Below are positions 1 to 11,330 of a DNA stretch of 64,000 bases, one piece after another. The notes below the pieces were generated by a model. The model did not search any database. It was not told where the DNA came from and saw only the letters and a program-made list of their open reading frames with translations. How positions within the stretch are numbered: the first letter of the stretch is position 1; every line of letters starts with the position of its first letter. Both the position numbers and the translations under genes were made by a program. Origin of the DNA: Cryptomeria japonica (lineage: Eukaryota > Streptophyta > Pinopsida > Cupressales > Cupressaceae); NCBI RefSeq assembly GCF_030272615.1, contig NC_081409.1:525642475-525706474 (forward strand). The letters are read 5' to 3'.

Positions 1-780
1 CCTGCTAAATAGGCAACCGACAAAGTAGTAATCAAAATTTTGGTGGAAAATATATTTACTAGGTTTGGTGTCCCTTCTAGGTTTATAACAAATAATGTCA
101 TGTGTTTTAGATATGTTGAATTCAATAAGCTTTGTGAGGAATATGGTATTACAGTGTCTCATTCTTAACCATATCATCCTCAAGGAAATGGTCAAGCCGA
201 ATCAAGCAATAAGAATATTTTAAAATTATAAGGAGGATACTTGATAACAACAAAAGGGCTTGGGATTCCAAATTGAACTTATCCCTTTGGGTAGATAGAA
301 TTACCACTAAGAAATCCACAGGAAAATCCACGTTTGAACTAGTATATGGGAAACAAGTTGTACTTCCACTGGAAAATTTGTTTCTAGTCTACAAGTTTGT
401 AAGTGAGGAGGACCTCTGGGATCCAATGGAGGAAAGGTTCATACAATTGGTAGAACTAGATTAAATGAGGCGGGAAGAGCAAAAGATGAATCTTAAAGTC
501 CAAGCACATGCAAAGCTTCTTCATGGCAGAAAATCAAATGATAGGAAGTTCCATGAAGGAGAATGGGTTCTTATGTGGAATGCTAAACAATAGGACAAAG
601 GAAAACATAGAAAATTTGAAGCATTGTGGGTTAGACAATACATTGTCATAGGTTAAGGAGGTGAAGATTTATATTTCTTATTAAACACAACAAGAGAGCA
701 ACAAGAATTGCTAATGCATGGATAATTCTTGAAGCACTTCTTTTTTTAAGAAAATGAGCTCTTATCCATGCATAATAGAT
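1..780 (+). pseudogene. Ty3/gypsy integrase, C-terminal fragment
   Basis: Broken integrase of an LTR retrotransposon; the 5' part lies outside the window. On the plus strand the core reads FGVPSRFITNNV, then YGITVSHS, a stop and PYHPQGNGQAE, which is the usual integrase core ending. A frame at about 273-464 gives the following ELVYGKQVVLPLE segment, and about 540-640 gives FHEGEWVLMWNAK and KHRKFEALW, the C-terminal GPY/F-type module. Stops and a frameshift show it is dead; the second core Asp is replaced (ITNN where ITDN is usual). A possible 3' LTR of the same element follows at 930. Confidence 0.8.
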
Positions 781-929
781 TAGGATTCATTTCACTATTC
801 CATTTGTACATACCCCATCCCCACCATCAAAAAAAAAAATATAGTATATTACTTGGCCCGCTTTTCCCACAGATTGACCTGGATTCTTGTAGGTATTTTG
901 TTCAACACCTCATCCTCAGATAGAGCCAC

Positions 930-3046
930 TGTTGGAACCCTAAAATTCATAACAATACCCCTGACATGATCATCAAGATTTTGTGTTTAATGTTGAAGCT
1001 ACAAAAGTTTTCTTTTACCTAACATAGAATCCCACATATTGTCACCATTATGCCCTAATGATATGGGAAAAATTCTTGATAAAACCAAGAAAGATTAGTA
1101 AGATAACCTCACTAAGTAAACATTTCATGACTATATTGGAATAGCTATTTAGATCTGATAAATCAATGTTGGATACTTATATCGGGATAGCTAACCCGAT
1201 CCCATAATTAGTGTTGAACATGGACATCGGGATAGCAATGCCAAACAAGATGTTTGAGGCACCTATCAAAATAAATACTAAAGGCGCTGTAACAATTCTA
1301 TGCGATTTTGATAGAACAAATTATTTCAATAAGCATTACATCGGTATAGCTATGCAGAACCAAGTATGTGGATATCTGTCAGAATAACCACCAAAGGTGG
1401 AGAAGCAGTATTTTTTAATGCCGACAGAGTAAGCTATCCCAACACACACATTTCAAGATATGTCATCCTGACAAAGGAAAATACAAAAAGAGCGTTATGA
1501 TACCATATCATAATAACTTATGAAGTTGGAATAGCACATGAACAAGGTTCCGATTGCTAAAGCTATCCCGATGGTGAATATTTGAATGGCATCAGGGGAA
1601 CTATCTCGATTATGAACTCATGACTGAAAAAATCAATATCGGTAAACCCTATGGTGATAGAATGAAAATGGAGAAGGGATCCTTATCGGTATAACTATTG
1701 AGATCGGGATAATGGATTATTTATAACCCGATAGTCCAACCTATTTTGAAAGCTAGTATATGGAATGACATCAAAATAGCTACTCCGATAGCACATTCTC
1801 GACTGAATACTTTTGTTGGAATAACTTAAAGCGAAAGGCAGAATCAAAGGGGAAGATCTTCATCAGGATGACTTGTGAAGTCAGAAAGACAATTTTTGGG
1901 TATGCTGATAGTTGAAAGAATCTCGATAAGCACCATTCCAGATGTGATCGACATAGGTAACCCGAAGACCAAAATCACACTAGTAACAACTTATCGGTAT
2001 AATATATGCCGAAATGATGTGAATGATAGACAATTTCCAACAACGACTCAATTGTCAGAAATGTGCCAAACAGACATGACAAATGAAGTGAAGGGATGTA
2101 ACCCTTGTATAGAATATTTATATGTAAAACATTAAAATGAATTAGAATGAATTAGAGTCAATTGTAATGTAAGATATTAAAAATAGGATTTATAAATTGT
2201 TATTAGATAGAAATAAAAAATATAGTTAGTGCTCCTTTTTCTCTATTGTGTTGTAGTGAATTTATCTTCAGATCAGTTCTTTGTTATAACTATTTGAAGC
2301 AAGTGGTTGTTATCTTAAATCTTTGCGTGAATATTTCATGTTGTAATTACAAGTTAGAAAAATATAGAGTGCATCTGAGACAAAAGGTGGGTATTTGTAT
2401 TCTATCCTGATTGGTCTATCTGTGAGAGTTAAATTCGATTAGACTAACATTAATTGAAGACATCTAATTGTGACATTGAGGGTTGGATAATTGAAAGATC
2501 CATCCAAGGGAGGATTCAAAAATTGTCTTTCAGAGTTATGCATAGGGTTTGCAAGTGAATGACTCTATTCCCCAAAAGAAATAAGGAATTAGTCTAATTA
2601 CATACAAATTTCAATTCAAATCACTTGTCCACATTTTTCAGTTTCATTTCTATTTTAGTAGGAGATATAAGTAGAAGTTAGAAGGAAGGATAGTTCAGAA
2701 TCAGATAGTAGGAATGAGATTAGAGAAAAAATAATCAGTTAAAGAAGATCACCAATAGAGTAGGAGAAATTAGATAATGGAAAGATAGTTTATGCCAAAG
2801 GTATATGCCACTTTGAGATAAACAATAAAAGTAGAAGATACAGTGTAAAATCTGCTATAAAAAGCACCAAGTTGGAGAGTTAGTTGGTGAGGAGGTACAC
2901 CTGCCTAGGTTCTACAGAGCCTAAAGTGAGGGAGTTAGAAACCTTGAAAGGTTCACTCTATTAGTTGGCCAAATCATTTGGAAGATTTGATCATTGGGCG
3001 AGGTATACTCATAGAATTTTCTAATTTGTTGATTTGAGCACCAACA
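930..3046 (+). mobile_element. Probable 3' LTR of the preceding gypsy remnant
   Basis: The stretch opens with TGTTGGAACCC and closes with GCACCAACA, so its ends are an inverted TGTTGG/CCAACA pair as in LTRs. TATAAAAA at 2856-2863 lies about 190 bases before the end, a reasonable promoter position. It follows integrase on the same strand. There is no second copy in the window and no clear polypurine tract before it, so the LTR call is an inference. The 1,130-1,830 part carries many imperfect copies of TATCGGGATAGC. An 86-codon frame at 1875-2135 resembles nothing I know and is probably chance. Confidence 0.42.
2856..2863 (+). promoter_or_regulatory. TATA box of the probable LTR
   Basis: TATAAAAA in the context CTGCTATAAAAAGCACC. 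Its place near the right end of the putative LTR fits a retrotransposon promoter. Judged only by sequence and position. Confidence 0.4.
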
Positions 3047-3299
3047 CACCCTACATAGGTGGAAGTACACAAGACATGAAATACAATTATAAATTTACCT
3101 TAAGTAAACAAAGTGTGATTTACTCTACAAAATGAAAACACTCAAGTAATAAGAACTAATTCTATTCCAAGATCTTGCAATACACACATTAATAATTTTC
3201 AATTTTTAGATCTTCAACATCCATTCACCAAAAATGCTACAAACAACAATTATTAGCACAAAAATCTTATCTAAGAACAAAAATACAAAAAATAGAGCT
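3047..3299. other. Unassigned AT-rich spacer
   Basis: Nothing recognisable lies between the putative LTR and the tail of the Penelope-like element. The exact 3' end of the PLE tail cannot be fixed, so part of this may belong to it. Confidence 0.4.
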
Positions 3300-3329
3300 A
3301 AAAACATACCTACAAAAATAAACAAACCT

Positions 3330-4130
3330 ACATAGACACACGTAAACCCGCAAACCTATAAACTAACACACAAAAAATACACAAGCATACACATATACAC
3401 ATACAAACAATGAAAAAAATACATATACAAACCCAAAATTTTTACACACCTACACACACACATATACACATAAATACACACACAAACACATAATCCACGA
3501 CATACATATAAACACACACATATGAAAATGCACAAAAATGCAAACTTAGACACATATGCACATACCCATAAACACATGTACATACCTACAGATACACAAA
3601 CATACACCAAACAAGAAAACACACATACAAACAACTATACGTACATATGATCCATAACACCTACAAACATACATACAAACACATGCATACACATCTACAC
3701 ATGTATATACACATGAAAACTTACAATCATACATACATACATACATACATGCACAACACACATGCACAAACAAGCACACAAATACACAAATAAGCACACA
3801 CATATACAACAAACAAACATAGATACATGGAAATTTACATACTAACATACACTATAGGCACAAACATACATGCACATACACATAAATATGCAAACGTACC
3901 TGCAAATAGGAACATATACACACAAGCCTACACCTAACCATGCATACATACAAACATACAAACATATAAACACAATTAAACAAACATACTTATACAAACA
4001 AACACACATACGTGTACCAACAAACAAAACACTCACAACTAAACACAACTACTTACACATACATACAATTCTATAAACACATAAACATACAAACACAAGT
4101 CCAAAACACACAAACATATATAAGAAACAA
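3330..4130 (-). repeat. TGTATG/TTTGTG-rich tail of PLE copy 1
   Basis: About 0.8 kb of irregular ACATAC/CACACA sequence on the plus strand (TGTATG, TTTGTG on the element strand). It is too heterogeneous to be a clean microsatellite. It begins right after a 3' UTR that also precedes the tail of the PLE at 57.5-59.4 kb, so it is an inherent part of the element. Long Cys/Val/Tyr-rich frames across it are low-complexity artefacts. Confidence 0.8.
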
Positions 4131-4286
4131 AAATAATGGAAGGGAATATGACCAAGGAGAGAGGTGGAAAATATAAGGGAAGAAGAAGAGTGAAAATGGG
4201 GAATCATGGGGGTCGGGGCAAATGATTTTTGAGGTGGTTTAAAAGAGGACACCAAGTGAAACTTGGATTCTAATCACTACTGCTAT

Positions 4287-4560
4287 TTAGATTGGATGGG
4301 TAAAATGTGGATTTGAATGGCTTCTTCGAGTTTCCTTTTGAAGAAATTTCTTCCTTACACAAGATTTGGGTGTTTTCCAAGGAGATTTGGTATTTAGTCT
4401 TGGAGTAGTATTCTCTACCAAGGTAGATTTTAGGACCCATTCATGCCTAATGTTAGCATAATGCTCTTTTATTCTAGTGCTAAGCAAATGACTTGTCTCA
4501 CCGGTGTAGGGATACCAAAAGATAAAATAGGTTTATAGACACCCAATTTGACAAAGAGGT
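4287..4560 (-). pseudogene. GIY-YIG endonuclease domain of PLE copy 1
   Basis: The minus strand reads LGVYKPILSFGIP and, after a one-base shift, YTGETSHLLSTRIKEHYA, continuing to HEWVLKSTLVEN. This is the GIY-YIG nuclease that nicks target DNA in Penelope-like elements: the first motif is the GVYK region, the second corresponds to the usual YIGET (here YTGET), and the RIKEH helix carries the conserved Arg. The frame shifts again after the Lys-Ser-rich part, so the domain is broken at least twice. The copy at 57,915-58,112 aligns with it throughout. Confidence 0.82.
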
Positions 4561-4779
4561 CTTTAAGGTCTTTAGGAGAGAGGATGTGATTTTGAAAAGG
4601 CCAAATGGACTTTAAAAGTACAATGGAGCCTTTTTATGGAGGATCTTGGAAATTTTGTTGGAGAGACCCTCAACATAGGGGAGGGAACCAATTTGGAAGG
4701 CTAGGGGGGTGCAACTTCACATTTAAAAAAATAATGATATTTGGTTAGCTTGATTATCCTCTTAACATGTTTTATTTTA

Positions 4780-5329
4780 TGACCATTTAACAAGAGCACC
4801 TAGTTAAGGTGGAAAGTCTCTTGGTCTATGAACTCATCATCACAAATCATAAATTCTCTTAAAGATAGTTTTGAGGACATTGAATTTTTGGTTGGGGTGA
4901 TGATGAGAAGAGGAATGGAGGTAAATATTAGTGTGGGTAGATTTGTGGTAGACTCATTGAGCTAAGGATCAATCTAATTTTTTGATGAGGAGAATGTTAA
5001 GGAAGGGGAGTTGGTTTTCCAATTCCATCTCTTTGGTAAAAGAGATGCAAGGGTTTAGGTTTTATGAGTGAGAGTGCAACTCTTCCATTTTCTCATGCCC
5101 ATGGGGCTAACAAATGTTGGTATCATCCACATAACGTTTCCCCAACTATGGTTTTAGTGGAAAGGATAAGAGAGTCATCTCTTCAAAGTGATCCATAAAA
5201 ATGTTGGCTACAATAGGGGTTAGAGGAGAACCCATCATGAAAACATGCACTTGGTCATACACTGAAGCTTGTAAGGTAACAAAGGTGGATCTCAAACATA
5301 AATCCGCCAAGTTGGTAATCTCATTATTG
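4780..5329 (-). pseudogene. PLE reverse transcriptase, C-terminal part
   Basis: From the Tat junction the minus strand reads HTNNEITNLADLCLRSTF, then the fingers/palm motif MGSPLTPIVANIFMDHF and, near 5,110, RYVDDTNI with the catalytic Asp pair of motif C. Downstream come KEMELENQLPFLNILL and VYHKSTHTN, the typical PLE thumb and linker. The catalytic residues survive, but several stops and frame changes break the protein. The N-terminal RT blocks lie at 26,515-27,560. Confidence 0.85.
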
Positions 5330-5334
5330 GTATG
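5330..5334. repeat. Left target-site duplication of the Tat element (GTATG)
   Basis: GTATG here equals GTATG at 26,510-26,514. The PLE reverse-transcriptase sequence is interrupted exactly at this pair, which independently confirms that it marks the insertion. Confidence 0.88.
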
Positions 5335-5484
5335 TGTATGTTTAGAAAAGTGTGGAATCTTGCAAATGAGAAACAAATCAAGCACACCAATGAAACATTA
5401 TATTAGAGGTTAGAATCATAAACAAGTTAGTGAAACAAGATCTCTAAAGGCGTCTCATTGTTCTCTATCTCCAAGGATTTTTGG
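5335..5484 (-). repeat. Truncated 3' LTR of the Tat element
   Basis: About 150 bases match 25,025-25,170 (shared GTGTGGAATCTTGC, AAATCAAGCACACC and so on). They are the extreme 3' end of the LTR. Homology stops abruptly after CTCCAAGGAT, so roughly 1.3 kb of the 3' LTR, including U3, is missing or replaced. Confidence 0.85.
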
Positions 5485-5690
5485 AATTTAAACTTTTTTC
5501 AGTTTTTTTGGATTTTTAAAATTTTTTGATTTTTTTTTATTTTAAATTTTTTGGATTTTTTTTAAATTTTTGGATTTTTTGGATTTTTTTGGATTTTTTT
5601 TTTTTTTTTAAATTTTGAAATTTTTGATTTTTTTTTTTATTTTAATTTTTTTTGATATTGATCTACCAATAAAAGTTATTTAAAAATGGT
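5485..5690 (+). repeat. T-rich low-complexity tract
   Basis: Runs of T and TTTTTGGATTTTT-type units lie between the LTR stub and the promoter of the antisense gene. No coding content. It may be what replaced the missing LTR part, or the original boundary of the antisense unit. Confidence 0.7.
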
Positions 5691-5769
5691 GAAAATATGG
5701 TGCGAGTATAGCATGAACATGCCCCACACGTCCATCTAGGTAGCACACCCTGCTGACATCACCATGGGC

Positions 5770-5776
5770 TATATAA
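5770..5776 (+). promoter_or_regulatory. TATA box of the antisense PMD gene
   Basis: TATATAA in GGGCTATATAAGCCTCC, 87 bases before the ATG at 5863. Start of transcription is expected near 5,800. It reads opposite to the element's gag-pol, which implies a separate promoter for the antisense unit. Confidence 0.6.
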
Positions 5777-5862
5777 GCCTCCAAGGGTCCCATTACAACT
5801 CATTTGTGCACTTGGCATTTGGAGATTGGAGCTTTGGAGAGGAGAAGAGAAGAGAGAGCAAG

Positions 5863-8800
5863 ATGGCGCCCCCTTATCAAAGCCACAAATTTGAGTGGGT
5901 TCAACGTTATGAGAGGCCAACAACGTATGGATCTCCGGTAAGTGGATTTTCTAACCTCTTTTGTTTGATTTTTACGCATTTTTGGTAGTTTTTTCAAGAT
6001 TTTTAGCATTTTTTCCATATTTTCCGTGCCCTAGTTATTAGCTTTCATTTAAGCGCATTTAATTTTTTTTGAAGTGCATATGATTTTTTGTGTAGCGCAT
6101 TTAAAATTTATCTTAGCACATATGATTGTTAGGTTAGCTCATTTGAAGTTTTAATTTGCGCATGCAATAATTATATTTGCACATTCATTCTATCTTTTAG
6201 GGCATATGATAATTTATGTGGTGCATTTGATAGATGTTAAGGCACATTTGAATTAGCGCATACAAAAACTTTTTTGGTGCATTTAGGACAGTGAGTGAAT
6301 TTTGATATGTTTTGAAAATTTGAAGTTGGCAAATTGGATATTTGAGATGTAGATGATGTTTGATACTTGGTTGAATGGTCAATAGGTTGTGTTTTCATTT
6401 GATTTTATCGAAAATGTTGAAGTTTGATATTGATAAGACGTGATGTTGTGTCTGTTTGTATTTGGATAGATAGAGTTTATGATCGAAACTCGAAATGGAT
6501 AGCGTGACTTGCATCACTAATAGGAGAGGTATGCTTGATAGTGTATGATCGACACTCCAAGTGTTTGATAAGGTTAATGACTAGGTCACTGATAGGATAG
6601 GTTGAGATGAACCTTCTCTTTTTTATAAGAGTTAAAGATTGAAACTCTAGAATGATAGTGTGATGCTCATCACTGATATGGGTCAACTTAATTTTCATTA
6701 TGGGATGATTTGATTTTGATATGGATTTGTTATGGGTCTCTTGATTAGATATGCATTCATTTTCTTTTGATATGATTCATTGATGTTGATATGGGTTCAT
6801 TTGAGTCGATATGAGATAATTTTTGTGTTCAATATGGAATAACTTTGATTTGATATAGGTCAGTTGTGTTTCAATATGAGTCATTGTGTTCCTGATATGG
6901 GTTTGAATGGTATTGGATAGCGTGATTTGCATGACTCATAGGAGAGGTCTATTTGATAGTTGATAGGATAGGCTAAGATGAACCCATTTGACTTGATTAA
7001 GAGTTTAGGATTGAAACTCTCGACTGATAGCATGACTAATGTCACTGATAGGGGCTCAATTAGATTGTTTAAGATCTCACATTGAGAAGATAGAAGATTG
7101 TTTGATTGACACATGTTGATTGATCGATTTGATGGATAGAACTGATATGGTATTTGATATTGTGATGTAGGCTCGATGTGCAGTACTGATGCTTCAGGAG
7201 TGTTACTCGAAGACATTGGCCATGCAGGGAGCTTTGGTTGATGATGATAGGGTTTTTATTGCTACATGTGGTTTATCACATATCCTATTCATGCCTTCCT
7301 ATCAAAAGAACATGGCTCTACTAACTACATTGGTAGAGAGGTGACACAGTGATCATAACACCTTCCATTTGCCGACTGGAGAGATCACTGTGACACCAGT
7401 GGATGTCTACGGGATCTTGTAGATTCTGATTACTGGGGAGATAGTTCAGTATGATGTGAAGGAGTAGGGCGGGACTGCTGCATTGCAGGAGGTGTTTGTT
7501 GATCCGTAACTCAATAGTTATTCAGTGGCATGACAGGACATGGTAGATCAGTATGCCCCACTGCCATCTATATTAGCAGGTTTGATTGGTGGCTTCCTCT
7601 GTCCAGATAGGAGGTCTCATGGATTTTCACTTGGATGGGGCCAAATATTATGACAGATGATTAGACAAAGGACCTGATATGCACGGGTATCTATGTTTTG
7701 GCCCATTCATACCATGAGCTACGCTAGGTTGTTTATGATGAGGGTGCAAGATTAGCAACAAGGGTCACACTTCTACAGATCTGGGCATGGGAGAACATAA
7801 CAGTGACCTGTCTAGTGGTGGAGAGATCACGATTGACAGGGTTACCTTATTTATTTATTTATGTACCGATAGGAAGCTTCCTAGACCATGCTCGGGAATT
7901 TGGATTACTAGAGATGAAATATAGATGACATAGATTTAGTGATATGGAGACCATACATGGACTGTGAGGCATGGACTGAGGATTCCACAAAGATCCTAGT
8001 GCTATTTCAGAGTAGGTACTTGATAGTGAGGACTCCCTATGTTATTGAGAGATTCATTTTGACATGTGTGTACTGACAGTTTGGTCATATCCAGGGGATG
8101 CCTTAGGGTGCAACCATATATGCCTGAGTGCATAAGGAGAGAGCAGATTGAGGCAGTACACTGGATTTTGATATAGCACGGGTAGAGTTTGAGGTACTGC
8201 CATGGGTGTGGTGGGAGATGCAGATAGGGGTGGCAGATGCAGGTATGATCGAGTAGTATGCTCAGTATTTTGCAGAGCATCCCTTCCCACGACTGATAGG
8301 ACCTGGGGAGTCAATACCACCCTTGGAGGAGGTAGATGATGATGATAATGAGGGAGGACCTGGAGGTCAGAGAGGTAGGAGAGGTGGTGGTGTGGGTAGA
8401 GCGCGAGGTCAGATTGGCCAAGGTAGAGAGGGGTGAGGAGGTGATGGAGGTGATAGAGAGCAAGGGTGAAGTGTTATTGGTAGGGGAGGGGGATGGCGAG
8501 AGGAAATTCATCGTGGAGGGCCTTTGCATTTAGAGGAGGCAGTAGGGGGGAGGAGTCTAAGGAGGAGGATGGTTCATTTGAGAAGACTGAGTTGGAGGAT
8601 TTGGGGGAGGAGGTGATAGGTGGGATGGATGGTATCGATGAGGAGGAGGAGGAGGATGTGCAACCCTTGATTAGGCGGAGGAGAGTAGATAATCCTCTAC
8701 CCGTTGCTCCAGTAAAGGTTATGGTAGCACAGGTTGGTCAGGATCTACAACCTTCACAACTGCCAGCAATTCATATTTCAGTGCCTCCTCATCAATAGCC

Positions 8801-9313
8801 GGCACAGATAGTTGCCCTTAGTCCATGGTGTAGACCTTATTGACACAGTTGGTTCAGGCACAGTGATAGATAGCACAGTTATAGGGTGTACAAGGTCAGC
8901 TAGTGTAGGTACATGCACAAATTGCTCAGCTGCAGGGGCAGGATGCTCAGCTACAAGGATAGGTCACTCAGTTGATAGTTGAATATGACACAAAGATAGA
9001 TCAATGGGGCCGTGTAGAGAAGCTCACACAGAAGGTCCATCAGACTACTTCTTGGGGGTTGACTAGTGACACTATTAGGGATCTTATGTGGCAGTCAGAG
9101 AGGGTCGAGCACTATAGGAGCTTATATCATCATGTTGTGCCACCAGAGCAATGAGCACCCTCGTTTGTACCTAGCTCGCAGCATGGGGGTTCTCAGAGAT
9201 GGGAGGGCAGCCAATGTGTTATGGGGCCTATGAGAGATCCCAGAGGTGTAGGTCTTGCAGGTGGAGGTGATCCTACTGCCCGCCCGACAAATTCAGGTGG
9301 CAGCCACTCTTAG
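5863..9313 (+). pseudogene. Antisense plant-mobile-domain (PMD) protein gene, two exons
   Basis: Exon 1 runs from the ATG at 5863 to 5937 and reads MAPPYQSHKFEWVQRYERP with six further codons, followed by GTAAGT, a perfect splice donor. The best acceptor is TGTAG ending at 7170. Exon 2 then reads ARCAVLMLQECYS, later TTLVER, a stop, HNTFHLPTGEITVTPVDV, then YAPLPSILAGLIGGFLCPD, the signature of the plant mobile domain. A Gly/Arg-rich stretch (about 8,350-8,440), an acidic stretch (about 8,560-8,660) and a Gln-rich stretch (8,760-8,970) follow, to a TAG at 9311-9313. Many stops are in frame and at least one net frame change exists, so it is dead. PMD proteins in plants are host silencing/development factors or are carried by transposons; a DNA-transposon-type domain has been described in extra frames of Tat elements, which fits. 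Intron and acceptor are inferred. Confidence 0.72.
6040..6300 (+). repeat. TAGCGCATTTGA-type periodic repeat in the PMD intron
   Basis: Imperfect copies of TAGCGCATTTGA (AGCGCATTTAA, AGTGCATATGA, AGCACATATGA, TAGCTCATTTGA, GGTGCATTTGA, TTAGCGCATAC) recur about every 20-35 bases. The same motif, in the sense of the opposite transcript, recurs in the gag-pol leader at 23,155-23,290 and 24,715-24,915. Confidence 0.7.
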
Positions 9314-11325
9314 ATTGCACTCTGATGATGTATCTTGCTCATGTGGATGATACAATGTACATTTTGATATTATTTTGATCATTTGATATGATGTACCTAG
9401 TGATGTATACTGATCTTTGGACATTGATGATCCCGAGCCGCTGTTGATGTGCATTTATTATTGGATATGATATGAAGGGACATTTGGACATTATTCTTTT
9501 TATTGATTTATCTTGACATGTATCTGTGCTTTTCTTTGGATTGATATGGGTCACACATGCATGATGATATTTATATGCTTATATATGATATGGATGCATT
9601 TATTTTGATGATCTAGATGCTTTGATATGTAGATCTACATGATTTTGTTGCGAGGATTGACTTTTATGTGATATGTGTGATGATGTGATTTTTTGGATGA
9701 GATGATCTATATGTTTTGAAGGTGATATATGCCTATATGATGATTGCTTATTTGAGATGTTTATGATATGCAAATAATAATGTGGATGTGTACATATGAT
9801 GAATAAATGTTCTATTGTGAAATGCTGATGTGATGTTGACATGGTGAATGTTTCAAATGATATGATAAATGCTTTGATGGTACTAAATGACAAATTACTT
9901 TAAATAAAATATATTTAATAGAAATGATGCTAAATGATTAATGATATGTAAAGGCTATTATGATATGATAATGAAGATGAAACTAATGCAATGTTAAAAT
10001 GATATGATAGTGAAACTAAATGCAACAATATGAAATGATAATGAAACTAAATGCAATGATATGAGATGGTAATGAAACTAAATGTAATGGTATGAAATTA
10101 TAATGAAACTAAATGATATAAAATGCAACTAAATGTAACTGTAAATGATATGATATGAAATGATAATGTACCTAAGGATATGGAATGCCACTAAAATGAT
10201 TAATGATATGGAATGCAATCTAAATGATATGAAAATGACAATGATAATGTAACTAAATGCAACCTTTTAAATGATATGAAAAATGATAATGCACCTAAAA
10301 TGCAAATTTTAAATGATATGAAATGATAATGCACCTAAATGCAAATATTTAAATGATATGAAATGAAAATGCACCTAAATGCAAATTTTAAAATGATATG
10401 ATAATGATATGTATCTTGAAAATGAGATGCAAAATGATACTAATGTAACATTTGAATGAGATGAATCAATCAATGATATGCAACTAAGTGGTAATGACTA
10501 ATTAATATAACTAAATGATCCCTCATTGCTGATATAGTCATCCTTTTGATCAAATTTTATTATGCTTCCCTTTTTCTCGTCATTGAGCCTTTGATATGTT
10601 GAAAGTTGATACAATCATCATGGTATAATTAAACCATAATGACCCGAGTATAACTTACATGGAGTTTAATATTGCAAGATGACACAAGCGTCGAGGTATA
10701 ATTGAACCAAGATGACCTGAGTGTTGCTTGTGTAAAACATACAAGAGTTAACCTTTTCCCTATACAAATCCAAAATTTCCTCAATTATATGTTACTTGAT
10801 CATGTCGTAAGATAAATTTGCATAGTAAAAGGCTTCGCTCTGAAGCAACAAACAAAGAAAATATCACACTCCTTCCTTGCATCTCTAATTTTAGGAAATT
10901 TTGGAGTCGCTTAGGAGATATGATATCAAAAATAAAAAAACAACCATAGGTAAAAATGCATGCTACTTTATGTATTTTGTCAGATAAAGCATCTTGCAAG
11001 TAGATATTAGTTTAGTTTGTTCAGTTCCTAGTTTTTGAAGTCTATCATTGATAGTTGTGATTTTTGTTTTTGTTCAAAATGTCTTTGTTTTGATGGTTAT
11101 CTACTTTGTTTAAACCTTTTAAATGGTGAGATGCCCCTAGTTACTATTAGGATTTTGCCCCTAGCTATGAAAACATCTTTCGATATGGATATATACATTG
11201 ATCACCAAGCCATGGTGAGATATGTTGCAGATAACTGTTTAGATAATCAATGATAGTGACTACGCTAAGTGTGTCCAAGATTGTGCTGCATTTAAAAATT
11301 TTTGTGATGACCATAGGCTTAGTTA
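9314..11325. repeat. AT-rich spacer with degenerate ATGATATG repeats
   Basis: Nothing coding. From about 9,940 to 10,500 a unit of roughly 40 bases, of the type AATGATATGAAATGATAATG then CACCTAAATGC, is repeated imperfectly about ten times. The rest is AT-rich sequence between the end of the antisense PMD gene and the nested element, belonging to the untranslated part of the Tat element. Confidence 0.6.
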
Positions 11326-11330
11326 AGATG
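11326..11330. repeat. Left target-site duplication of the nested TR-GAG-like element (AGATG)
   Basis: AGATG immediately precedes the LTR start TGATGCAGGAGC and recurs at 14,976-14,980 right after the second LTR. Confidence 0.85.

Larger units (their letters stand above)
3300..5334 (-). mobile_element. Penelope-like element, 3' half (PLE copy 1)
   Basis: Minus-strand retroelement whose 5' half lies at 26,515-27,560; the two are separated by the Tat element. Read on the minus strand from 5,334 it shows RT motif MGSPLTPIVANIFMDHFEE, then RYVDDT (RT motif C), a linker beginning VYHKSTHTN, and a GIY-YIG endonuclease region. A short 3' UTR and about 0.8 kb of TGTATG-rich tail follow. RT plus GIY-YIG in this order defines the Penelope class; in plants such elements are known from conifers (Dryad). 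Frameshifts and stops make it inactive. The right edge, GTATG at 5330-5334, is the target duplication of the Tat insertion. Confidence 0.85.

Noticed and set aside
3047-3299. tRNA or small RNA gene between LTR and PLE tail
   Set aside because: No A/B-box pair or cloverleaf-like pairing seen by eye.
8311-8533. Minus-strand Ser/Thr-rich frame and plus-strand Glu/Val-rich frames near 8.3-8.5 kb
   Set aside because: Shadows of the Gly/Arg-rich and acidic tail of the antisense PMD frame.
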